Source: Cloacimonetes bacterium UBA5614 (GTDB lineage Bacteria; Cloacimonadota; Cloacimonadia; Cloacimonadales; Cloacimonadaceae). Taken from it: DNA of 64,000 bases. Positions within the stretch are counted from its first letter, which is position 1. Every line of letters begins with the position of its first letter. The notes below the pieces were generated by a model. That model searched no databases. It was not told the origin of the DNA and saw only the letters and a list, made by a program, of their open reading frames with translations. The stretch covers positions 186,001-250,000 of the forward strand of contig DIKQ01000013.1 in the NCBI GenBank assembly GCA_002424605.1, in the 5' to 3' direction. The position numbers and the translations under genes were made by a program. This document shows, in pieces, positions 52,453 to 60,022 of the stretch.

Positions 52453-52632
52453 TTAATACTCGCGTCTGCTGTAACCGCGTTGTGAATTTCTCTGTTGCTT
52501 GTGTGCTTTGCGGCAGTCGGGGCAACGCTGGGGTTCGTTTTGTAAACCTTTTTCCTGGTAGAAAGTCTGTTCGCCTTCTGTGAAGATGAATTCTTTGCTG
52601 CAATCTCTGCAGACTAATGTTTTGTCGGCCAT
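52453..52632 (-). CDS. 59-residue zinc-ribbon protein 2
   Basis: The product has CRDC (C8, C11) and CPDC (C37, C40), identical FTEGEQTFYQEKGLQNEPQR between them, and a basic tail ending SRREY. It differs from zinc-ribbon protein 1 mainly in the tail and a few conservative changes. ACAAGGAGACCA lies directly before the ATG. Gene order on the minus strand is gene 2, then gene 1, each with its own leader and terminator, so this is a duplicated transcription unit. Confidence 0.8.
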   Translation of the reverse strand: MADKTLVCRDCSKEFIFTEGEQTFYQEKGLQNEPQRCPDCRKAHKQQRNSQRGYSRREY

Positions 52633-52758
52633 GATGGTCTCCTTGTTTTTATTCGGGATTTAAGCACTCTGTATTGTGTCATCCCAAATAAACCAGGAAA
52701 CGCATGGAATGTTAAATCGCAATAAAGCACTTTTTTCCAGTCAGTTATATTCTGTCAA
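52633..52758 (-). promoter_or_regulatory. Conserved 5' leader of zinc-ribbon gene 2
   Basis: It has the same ordered blocks as the leader at 52187-52315: TTGACAGAATATAA, GGAAAAAAG, TTTATTGCGATTTAACATT, GGGAT...ATCCC, TGCTTAAATCCCGAA, ACAAGGAGACCA. The DNA between blocks has diverged, so the blocks appear to be under selection. Confidence 0.6.
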
Positions 52759-52786
52759 TATATATTTTCAAAATTGGCAAAGTATT

Positions 52787-54070
52787 TTATAAAAAGAAAT
52801 ATCTGAGCCAGACGTAAAGGGTGGAAACCGCCAGTGACATGAGCGTGATAAAGAAGCTGTAGCGCAGGAATCTCCAGAAGGAAATCGGGAAGCCATTCCG
52901 CTTGGCAATGCCGACGGAGACGATATTGGCGGCGCTTCCCAGCACTGTGCCGTTACCGCCCAGGCAACTGCCCAAAGCCAGAGCCCACCACATCGGGTCC
53001 ATGGAAACGACATTGAAGCTGGAAGCCATGTTTTTGATGAGGGGAATCATGGTAGCCACCAAAGGGACAGCTCCAATTACGGAGGACAAAATCCCGGAAA
53101 ACCAGATCATAGCCAGGGTGGTAAACTGGAAGTTTGCCCGGGTCACCCGCACTATGGCAGGAGCAGCCTTGCTCATTACACCCGCTTCGTTGAGTCCGCC
53201 GATAATCATAAACAAGCCGATGAGAAAGAAAAGCGACACCCAGTCAATGGATTGCGTGAGGATATGCTCCACTTCCTTGCGGTTGCTGAGTATCAGGAGA
53301 ACCAGGGCGGCGGTCATGGCGATGGTGGCGGAATTGAGCCTGATAAATTCCTGTGCCACAAAGCCGAACATCAGAAGGCACATCACAATTATCGACTTTA
53401 TCAGCAGAGGTTTGTTGGTGATGAGGATTTTTTCGTTGTATCCCATGATTCTTGCCCGGCGCTGATTGCTGACGTGCATGCGCTTGTGAAAGACTAAATA
53501 GATGACAGCCATGCTGAGTAGTGAAATGATGATAATCACAGGGGTCAGGTTTACGATAAAATCTATGAAAGTGAGCTTTACTGCACTGCCTATCAGGATA
53601 TTGGGCGGGTCACCAATCAGGGTGGCAGTGCCTCCGATGTTGGAAGCCATGATCTGGGTAATGATAAAGGGGATGGGTGATATCCCCAGTTCGGACGCAA
53701 TCAGGATAATGACGGGAATGATAATCATTACGGTGGTGACGTTGTCCAGAACGGCGGAAATGGCGGCAGTGACGGCAAACATGAGCATCATAATGCGAAT
53801 GGGGCTTCCTTTGGCGACTTTGGCAGTCTTGATGGCGGCATACTGGAAGACGCCGGTATCCTTGATAACCCCCATGATTATCATCATGCCTATCAGCAGG
53901 AAAATCACGTTCCAGTCTATGTAGCTGAATGCCACTTCCTGGGTCATAATCCTGCAGAGGACTATCAGGAATCCGCCCAGAAGGACGATGGTGGTTTTGT
54001 TTATCCATTCGGAAATTATGAAGACATAAGTGATGATAAAGATAAGCAGGGCAAGAATCATAGGTAACAT
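52787..54070 (-). CDS. SLC13/ArsB-type ion permease
   Basis: The 427-residue product has about eleven membrane helices. It has the IT-superfamily features PPNILIGSA and NIGGTATLIGDPPN, a long helix pattern, and LGGNGTVLGSAANIVSVG near the C-terminus. The SNIGGTATLIGDPPN motif is found in the ArsB/NhaD and CitT/DASS families. The substrate could be a cation such as Na+ or an anion. It starts one base inside the upstream EIIA-CBS gene's stop, so the two proteins are produced together. Confidence 0.8.
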   Translation of the reverse strand: MLPMILALLIFIITYVFIISEWINKTTIVLLGGFLIVLCRIMTQEVAFSYIDWNVIFLLIGMMIIMGVIKDTGVFQYAAIKTAKVAKGSPIRIMMLMFAVTAAISAVLDNVTTVMIIIPVIILIASELGISPIPFIITQIMASNIGGTATLIGDPPNILIGSAVKLTFIDFIVNLTPVIIIISLLSMAVIYLVFHKRMHVSNQRRARIMGYNEKILITNKPLLIKSIIVMCLLMFGFVAQEFIRLNSATIAMTAALVLLILSNRKEVEHILTQSIDWVSLFFLIGLFMIIGGLNEAGVMSKAAPAIVRVTRANFQFTTLAMIWFSGILSSVIGAVPLVATMIPLIKNMASSFNVVSMDPMWWALALGSCLGGNGTVLGSAANIVSVGIAKRNGFPISFWRFLRYSFFITLMSLAVSTLYVWLRYFFL

Positions 54071-54969
54071 CAGGCACGCACCACCTTGCGGAAGATGTCC
54101 CCGGCTGTCAGGGTGCCGACGACCTTTTTGTTCTCAGTGACTGCGAAAAAGGTCTTTTTGTGCTGAATCATCCTGAATACCGCCTCGATGATGGAGTTGT
54201 CGGGATATAGATTAAGTTCCGGACCAGTCATAATGTCTTTGATTAGCACTTCGTCCTCCTTGCTGTACAACTGCTCAAAAGGCTCGAAAGAAGGCAGGAA
54301 CTTCAGGTTATTCATCAGCATCAGGTAATCCGGCACACCGACCTTCAGGTATTGCAGGATATCCACTTCGCCGACAAATTCGTTTTTGTCATTCACAACC
54401 GGCAGGTTGACAATGTTTTGACTGCTGAGGAGCTCGGCAAGCTCCTTGATGGTGGCAGTGTCACGGATAGTGGGAGGGGATGTGTTCATGATATCCTTGA
54501 CGGTCAGGTCTTCCTTGACCTTATAGTCTTCCTGTTTGATGACATGATAAACGCCGTGCCCGTCTTTCTGGGAGAGAATCTGTCCCATTACGGCGCTGTC
54601 CCTTGACATGCGAATCAGGGCGGAGACGATATTCAGGTACAGCTTGGCAGAGCTGTTGTCTGTGATGATGAGGAAGATGATTTTTATCAGCTGTCCGTTT
54701 TCAGATATGGGCTTGCGGGGTATGCAGACACAAATGACAGTGTCATCAAAGTTATCTATCCGGACATGGGGAATGGCAAGTCCTGTCGGGTACACTGTGG
54801 AGGATTCCTGTTCACGTTTCAAAACAAGTTCAAACAGGTCATCACGGCAGCGCGGGGTCTCGTAGTGCTTGCATATGAGGTCAACCATAATTTTGAGGGC
54901 ATCTGTCTTGGTGTCTGAATTGGTGTCAAAGTAGATGAGCTTGGGTTCCAACAAACTGATTAACTGCAT
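54070..54969 (-). CDS. PTS EIIA (PtsN-type)-CBS pair fusion protein
   Basis: The 299-residue product has an N-terminal EIIA fructose/Ntr-type domain (1-145). H68 lies in PTGLAIPHVRID, the position of the phosphorylated His in PtsN. A CBS pair follows (about 150-297: VKDIMNTSPPTIRDTATIKE; IKDIMTGPELNLYPDNSIIE). CBS pairs bind adenine nucleotides. Coupled to the permease by a 1-base overlap, it probably senses nucleotide status and phosphorylation and gates the transporter. It is divergent from the kamDE operon, with a 150-bp shared region. Confidence 0.8.
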   Translation of the reverse strand: MQLISLLEPKLIYFDTNSDTKTDALKIMVDLICKHYETPRCRDDLFELVLKREQESSTVYPTGLAIPHVRIDNFDDTVICVCIPRKPISENGQLIKIIFLIITDNSSAKLYLNIVSALIRMSRDSAVMGQILSQKDGHGVYHVIKQEDYKVKEDLTVKDIMNTSPPTIRDTATIKELAELLSSQNIVNLPVVNDKNEFVGEVDILQYLKVGVPDYLMLMNNLKFLPSFEPFEQLYSKEDEVLIKDIMTGPELNLYPDNSIIEAVFRMIQHKKTFFAVTENKKVVGTLTAGDIFRKVVRA

Positions 54970-55052
54970 GATAACCTCGAAAGCTGTTTAATGCATGACT
55001 AATAAAACATAAGGGATATGCAGTCAACAGAAATCTGCTCCCAACGTTTCCC

Positions 55053-55081
55053 TTGACGTTAAAATTACCCTTTTTATTAAT
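55053..55081 (+). promoter_or_regulatory. Probable promoter of the kamDE operon
   Basis: TTGACG (55053-55058), a 17-base spacer and ATTAAT (55076-55081) lie upstream of the kamD TTG start at 55120. Confidence 0.45.
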
Positions 55082-55119
55082 GAACCTGATAAACTATATC
55101 AAATTCTCCGGGAGGAGTA

Positions 55120-56676
55120 TTGCTAAAGCTAAACTTGAGAGAGGACTTAATCACCAGGGCCAGAAAGGCAGCAAGCGGCATAGTCGGCTCATTTAACTGG
55201 CTTTTTGAGGATTACAGTTCTGTTACCATTGAGCGGACCATCCTGAGACTGCTGGGAGTGGATGGCGCCACCAAAGACGGTAAACCGCTCCCGAATGTGA
55301 TTGTCGATGACCTGAAAAGCAACTCGGCTTTGGGTAAAGGAGCAGCCTGGTGGATTGTCAATGCTGCCGTTTCGCACAACAAGGCACCGGCAGAGATAGC
55401 TAGGGCTGCCGCGGAAGGGAATCTTGACCTGACTAAAGTGCCGGCTCAGCCTGTTGAAAAGATAGTCAAAGCCCTGAATAAATACACTGACGGGATGCTC
55501 TCACATATAAAAAGCCAAAGGACTTACAGGGACGAGCAGTTTAAGAAGTTTGGACCCAGGCGTATGCCTGCCATCTACGTAATCGTGGCAACAGGCAATA
55601 TTTATGAAGACGTTACTCAGGCAAAAGCCGCTGCCAGAGAAGGTGCGGATATCATCGCCGTAATCCGCTCTACAGCCCAGTCCCTGTTGGATTATGTCCC
55701 ATATGGCGCTACAACAGTAGGTTTTGGCGGAACTTATGCCACCCAGGAAAACTTCCGCATTATGCGTCAGGCGTTGGATGAAGTGAGTGAAGAGGTTGGC
55801 AGGTATATCAGCCTGACCAATTACGCCTCCGGGCTCTGTATGCCGGAAATCGCAGCTATGGGAGCCATGGAACGGCTTGACCTGATGCTCAATGATGCCA
55901 TGTACGGAATCCTGTTCAGGGATATAAATCCCAAGCGCACCTTGTTGGACCAGTATTTTTCGCGCATGATAAATGCCTATGCGGGGATAGAGATCCAGAC
56001 AGGTGAAGATAACTATCTGACGACATCGGATGCGGTGGAAAAAGCTTATACCGTCACAGCTTCACAACTGATTAACGAGCAGTTTGCCCTGCTGAGCGGT
56101 GTGAAACCGGAGAAAATGGGTTTGGGGCATGCTTTTGAAATCAATCCCGATATGGAGAACGGCTTTCTTTATGAACTTGCTCATGCCCTGCTGACCAGGG
56201 AACTTTTCCCCGATTCGCCCATTAAATATATGCCCCCCACCAAGTTTGCTTCCGGCAATGTGTTCAAAACGCACCTGATGGACGGAATGTTTAACTTTGC
56301 AGGACAGCTGACCGGGCAGGGAGTGCAGCTATTGGGCATGATGACGGAAGCCATCCATACCCCTCATCTGGCTGACCGTTCTTTGGCGATAGAGAATGCC
56401 CTTTATATATTTAACACAATGAAAGACCTGGGTAATGAAATCAGGCTGGAACCGGAAGGATTCATCAATAAAAGGGCAAATGCCGTGTTGGAAGAGGCAA
56501 CGCTTTTCCTGGAAAAAGTGGCAGAAGAAGGGCTCCTGATTGCTATGTCGAAAGGGGAGTTTGCAGATATCAAGCGTCATGAGAACAGCGGCAAGGGCTA
56601 TGACGGGGTCTTCCGCAAAGAGGCGGGATACCTGAATCCTTTTATGGACAAGATAAAGATGGAATTGGGCATGTGA
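55120..56676 (+). CDS. kamD: Lysine 5,6-aminomutase, alpha subunit
   Basis: The 518-residue product aligns from end to end with clostridial KamD: RMPAIYVIVATGNIYEDVTQ, SLLDYVPYGATTVGFGGTYA, CMPEIAAMGAMERLDLMLND and KYMPPTKFASGNVFKTH are hallmark segments of this TIM-barrel subunit. With KamE it moves the 6-amino group of beta-lysine (or D-lysine) to C5 using adenosylcobalamin and PLP. The start codon is TTG at 55120 after GGAGGAG. KamE follows after one base. The usual kamA, kal, kce and kdd partners are absent from the window, so the rest of the pathway lies elsewhere or differs. Confidence 0.9.
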   Translation: MLKLNLREDLITRARKAASGIVGSFNWLFEDYSSVTIERTILRLLGVDGATKDGKPLPNVIVDDLKSNSALGKGAAWWIVNAAVSHNKAPAEIARAAAEGNLDLTKVPAQPVEKIVKALNKYTDGMLSHIKSQRTYRDEQFKKFGPRRMPAIYVIVATGNIYEDVTQAKAAAREGADIIAVIRSTAQSLLDYVPYGATTVGFGGTYATQENFRIMRQALDEVSEEVGRYISLTNYASGLCMPEIAAMGAMERLDLMLNDAMYGILFRDINPKRTLLDQYFSRMINAYAGIEIQTGEDNYLTTSDAVEKAYTVTASQLINEQFALLSGVKPEKMGLGHAFEINPDMENGFLYELAHALLTRELFPDSPIKYMPPTKFASGNVFKTHLMDGMFNFAGQLTGQGVQLLGMMTEAIHTPHLADRSLAIENALYIFNTMKDLGNEIRLEPEGFINKRANAVLEEATLFLEKVAEEGLLIAMSKGEFADIKRHENSGKGYDGVFRKEAGYLNPFMDKIKMELGM

Positions 56677-56677
56677 C

Positions 56678-57445
56678 ATGAGCAAAATTAAAGAGAACAT
56701 CATAAGACCCTATGGCGATACCCTGAATGACGGAAAGATGCAGCTATCTTTTTCGCTGCAGGTTTCACCGGATGAACGGGGCAAAGAAGCTGCCCGCCTG
56801 CTGTTAAAAAAGATTGGCTTTGATGATATTGATATCTGCGGAATGCGTGACCTGAATGAAGGATTTACGCATTTTATCGCATATGCCAGTACAGGTGCCG
56901 GGATAGATTACAACAAGGTAATGGTAAAAACTGTCGAAACGGATGTAATGACCATGGAAGAGACAGATGAATATATCAGTACTTTCATTGGCAGACCCCT
57001 GACCGTTATCGGCGCATGTATAGAAAGTGATGCCCACACAGTGGGAATAGACGCAATAATGAATATGAAAGGCTATAACCACAGATACGGCCTGGAAAGA
57101 TACAAGTATTTCAATGCCATAAATATGGGGGCACAAGTCTCTTGTGAAGATTTGCTCAAGAAAGCCAGAGAAGAAAAAGCAGATGCTGTTCTTGTCTCAC
57201 AGGTTGTTACCCAAAAGAACATCCACATCAAGAATCTGACCCGCCTTATAGAACTTTCAGAAGCGGAAGGACTGAGGGATAAAATGCTGTTCATCTGCGG
57301 TGGACCGCGCCTGAGCCATGAACTGGCAATAGAAATGGGATATGATGCGGGTTTTGGTACCGGCAGCTATGCTACAGATGTGGCCAGTTACATCGCAATT
57401 ACCCTGGCTGACAGAAAAAGACAGCAAGAGATCAATGGAAGTTAA
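56678..57445 (+). CDS. kamE: Lysine 5,6-aminomutase, beta subunit (B12- and PLP-binding)
   Basis: The 255-residue product has an N-terminal beta domain, the cobalamin-binding DxHxxG motif in ESDAHTVGID (D118, H120, G123) and GGPRLSH in the B12 fold. K143 in GLERYKYFNA lies at the position of the PLP-forming lysine (K144 in the clostridial enzyme). The length and order match KamE. D-ornithine aminomutase (OraE), the nearest alternative, is a single long chain of over 700 residues. The next gene starts 11 bases before its stop, so they are coupled. Confidence 0.9.
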   Translation: MSKIKENIIRPYGDTLNDGKMQLSFSLQVSPDERGKEAARLLLKKIGFDDIDICGMRDLNEGFTHFIAYASTGAGIDYNKVMVKTVETDVMTMEETDEYISTFIGRPLTVIGACIESDAHTVGIDAIMNMKGYNHRYGLERYKYFNAINMGAQVSCEDLLKKAREEKADAVLVSQVVTQKNIHIKNLTRLIELSEAEGLRDKMLFICGGPRLSHELAIEMGYDAGFGTGSYATDVASYIAITLADRKRQQEINGS

Positions 57446-58700
57446 AGCAGGATTACTGAAGGTAATTCAGGAAGCCAGGAAGAAGTTTTCTCCCTATAAT
57501 CTTCTCCTGCCTCATCTGCAAAATCTTCCCCTCAACCGACCTATCTATATCTTTGCTCTGGGCAAGGCAGCATACCAGATGGCCGAAGCTGCACTTTCCA
57601 TAGCATCCCATGACCCCCTGATCCGGATTATGGCAGGCCTTGTTATCACGAGATATGGCAATTCAAAGGGTCCACTGGATAAAATGACAATCCTTGAATC
57701 AAGCCATCCGATACCAAACGAAGATAGCCTCAAGGCAGCAGATGCAGCCATTGATTTTTTGCAGAAACTAAACGAAAACGACATACTTCTGGTATTACTA
57801 TCCGGAGGAGGCTCAGCTCTGCTGGAAAAGCCGGTTGAGGGAGTCACTCTTGAAGAGATAATGGAAATAACGCGAAAATTACTGGATAGCGGAGCTGACA
57901 TTGAGACCATAAATTCAGAGCGCAAAAAGTACTCAGCAGTCAAAGGCGGCAAGCTCATAAACTATGCAAACTGCAAATCAGTAATGATATATGCGATGTC
58001 GGATGTTCCCGGAGACAAACCGAAGTACATTGCTTCCAATCCTTTCCTGCCCGAAGCGGAAACGGATGATATCACTATGGGTCTGGACAGTTCCCGCAGG
58101 TTTGACATGATGCCCGGGAAAAAACTTCAACAGGTCGGCAAAGCGGTGGTATACAAAATAATCGGTAACAACAGAGCTTTCCGGGATTCAGTCAGAGAAG
58201 CGGCACTGGAGATAATCCCTCCCCTCCGTTCTGATAATGTACACATTGTTTCCACTGATTTGACAGGCGAAGCAGTACAGATAGGCAAGGAAATCTCCAA
58301 AATGGCAGACCTGATAACCAGGCAGAAGGGCAAAGGTTTCTCTGCTTTCAGGACCCCTTGTCTCTTGATTTTCGGGGGTGAGACATCTGTGACAGTCAGA
58401 GGAAACGGCATCGGAGGAAGATGCACAGAACTTGCCCTGGCAACAGTTGAAGGCATATCACAGCTTAATAACTGTGTTTTAATGACCTATGCGACTGATG
58501 GACAGGACGGTTTCTGTAACGCCTCCGGAGCTATTGTTGATTATCAGACCAAAGCAAAAATCACGGAACATGGCATAGATATAGATTCATTCTTGTATGA
58601 CAATGACAGCTACACAGCCTTAAAGGCAGCAGATGCAATCATCCCATCTGAGCCAACAGGCATAAACGTAAACGATGTGGTATTACTTTACATTCAGTAG
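57435..58700 (+). CDS. MOFRL-family (glycerate 2-kinase-like) kinase, paralog 1
   Basis: The start is ATG 57435, overlapping the kamE stop by 11 bases; a frame extending to 57342 lies inside kamE. The 421-residue product has an N-terminal DUF4147 domain (IFALGKAAYQMAEAAL with the GKA lysine; LSGGGSALLEKPVEG; KYSAVKGGKL) and a C-terminal MOFRL domain (LIFGGETSVTVRGNGIGGRC, then YATDGQDG). Canonical glycerate kinases read GGRNQE where this has GGRCTE. It is probably an ATP-dependent kinase of a hydroxy-acid-like substrate, and glycerate is not assured. Confidence 0.75.
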   Translation: MEVKAGLLKVIQEARKKFSPYNLLLPHLQNLPLNRPIYIFALGKAAYQMAEAALSIASHDPLIRIMAGLVITRYGNSKGPLDKMTILESSHPIPNEDSLKAADAAIDFLQKLNENDILLVLLSGGGSALLEKPVEGVTLEEIMEITRKLLDSGADIETINSERKKYSAVKGGKLINYANCKSVMIYAMSDVPGDKPKYIASNPFLPEAETDDITMGLDSSRRFDMMPGKKLQQVGKAVVYKIIGNNRAFRDSVREAALEIIPPLRSDNVHIVSTDLTGEAVQIGKEISKMADLITRQKGKGFSAFRTPCLLIFGGETSVTVRGNGIGGRCTELALATVEGISQLNNCVLMTYATDGQDGFCNASGAIVDYQTKAKITEHGIDIDSFLYDNDSYTALKAADAIIPSEPTGINVNDVVLLYIQ

Positions 58701-58736
58701 ATTTATCTAAATAAACTATAAGGGAAGGAAGGACTT

Positions 58737-60020
58737 ATGTTAATGAGTGACAGCATGGATATGAGAGACACTCTTCTGCACATAATCCGCGAAACAAAGA
58801 AGCAATTTGTACCATACAACATTCTGTATGAACAACTGGTTCATTTGCCCTTTAATCGTCCGATTTATGTTTTTTCATTGGGAAAAGCCGGCTATCAGAT
58901 GGCTGAAGCTGTTCTGTTGCATGCCGCCAGAGAAGAATTTATCAGGATTAAGGGCGGGTTGGTCATCACCAAATACGGAACAGCCAAAGAACCCCTGGAC
59001 AATATGACGATTATTGAAGCCAGCCATCTGAATCCCGATGCAAACAGTCTGAAGGCGGGGGATGCCGCCATTGAATTCCTCGAGAAACTCAAAGAGGATG
59101 ATATCCTGCTGGTTCTTATGTCCGGTGGCGGTACAGCTTTGCTGGAAAAGCTTGCCGACGGAATCAGTCTGGATGATTACAAAAGCAGAATTCAAAACCT
59201 AGTGAATTCCGGCGCAGGAATTGAGGAAATTGAAACTGCTCGCAAGCAAATGTCCCAGGTTAAAGGCGGGAAACTTTACAACCACATCAAATCCAAGAAC
59301 ATCTTTATCTACTCAATTTCAGACATCCCGGGCGATATCCCTAAGTATATTGCTTCAAATCCCTTCCTGCCTGATGTGGAAAAAGCTGAGATCGGCATGA
59401 GCGCAGAGAACTTTCACCGCTATGATGACCTGACTTCTGAAAGGTTTGTCCAGCGGGAAAAATCCGTTGTGTACAAAATTGTGGCTAATACTCAGAGTTT
59501 CTGTGAGCTGTTTCGTGAAACTGCCCTGAAGACCATTCAGGATTTCAAATCTGATATGTTGCATGTAATCACAACGGAACTCACCGGATTTGCTGACAAG
59601 AATGGCCGTGAAATTGCAGAGTTGGCGCAAAAGATTAACCAGGAAAGGGACAAGAACTATGCCAATTACCAGGTTCCCTGCCTGGTCATATTCGGAGGAC
59701 AAACAAGCCTGGATAAAAGGGGCAACGGGGTGGGCGGCAGATGTACGGAGCTCGCTCTGGCCGCTGTTGAAGGAATATCAGAGCTGGAGAATTGCGCAAT
59801 GCTCACTTATGCAACTGATGGCCTGGATGGTGTGCCGGAAGCTGCCGGCGCCATAGTAGACAACAATACCAAACAAGCTCTTATGGAAAAAGGAATCAGC
59901 CTTCAGGAGTCCCTGCATAACAATGACAGCTTTACTGCCTTGAAAGCGGTGGAAGCTATCGTTCCGGGGGAATATACTGGTATTAACGTGAATGACGTTG
60001 TAGTGCTTTACATCAGGTAA
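58737..60020 (+). CDS. MOFRL-family (glycerate 2-kinase-like) kinase, paralog 2
   Basis: The 427-residue product is a close relative of paralog 1 along its whole length (about half the residues match by eye). It has VFSLGKAGYQMAEAVL, MSGGGTALLEKLADGISLDD, QVKGGKLYN, VIFGGQTSLDKRGNGVGGRC and YATDGLDG. It shares the GGRCTE change and has QTS where most kinases, and paralog 1, have ETS. An AAGGAAGG site lies 10 bases before the ATG. The two are adjacent by duplication and co-transcribed. Confidence 0.75.
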   Translation: MLMSDSMDMRDTLLHIIRETKKQFVPYNILYEQLVHLPFNRPIYVFSLGKAGYQMAEAVLLHAAREEFIRIKGGLVITKYGTAKEPLDNMTIIEASHLNPDANSLKAGDAAIEFLEKLKEDDILLVLMSGGGTALLEKLADGISLDDYKSRIQNLVNSGAGIEEIETARKQMSQVKGGKLYNHIKSKNIFIYSISDIPGDIPKYIASNPFLPDVEKAEIGMSAENFHRYDDLTSERFVQREKSVVYKIVANTQSFCELFRETALKTIQDFKSDMLHVITTELTGFADKNGREIAELAQKINQERDKNYANYQVPCLVIFGGQTSLDKRGNGVGGRCTELALAAVEGISELENCAMLTYATDGLDGVPEAAGAIVDNNTKQALMEKGISLQESLHNNDSFTALKAVEAIVPGEYTGINVNDVVVLYIR

Positions 60021-60022
60021 TC

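Noticed and set aside
55120..57445. D-ornithine 4,5-aminomutase instead of lysine 5,6-aminomutase
   Set aside because: Ornithine aminomutase has a small OraS and a long OraE subunit. The 518- and 255-residue pair, with the DxHxxG motif and PLP lysine in the smaller one, matches KamD and KamE.
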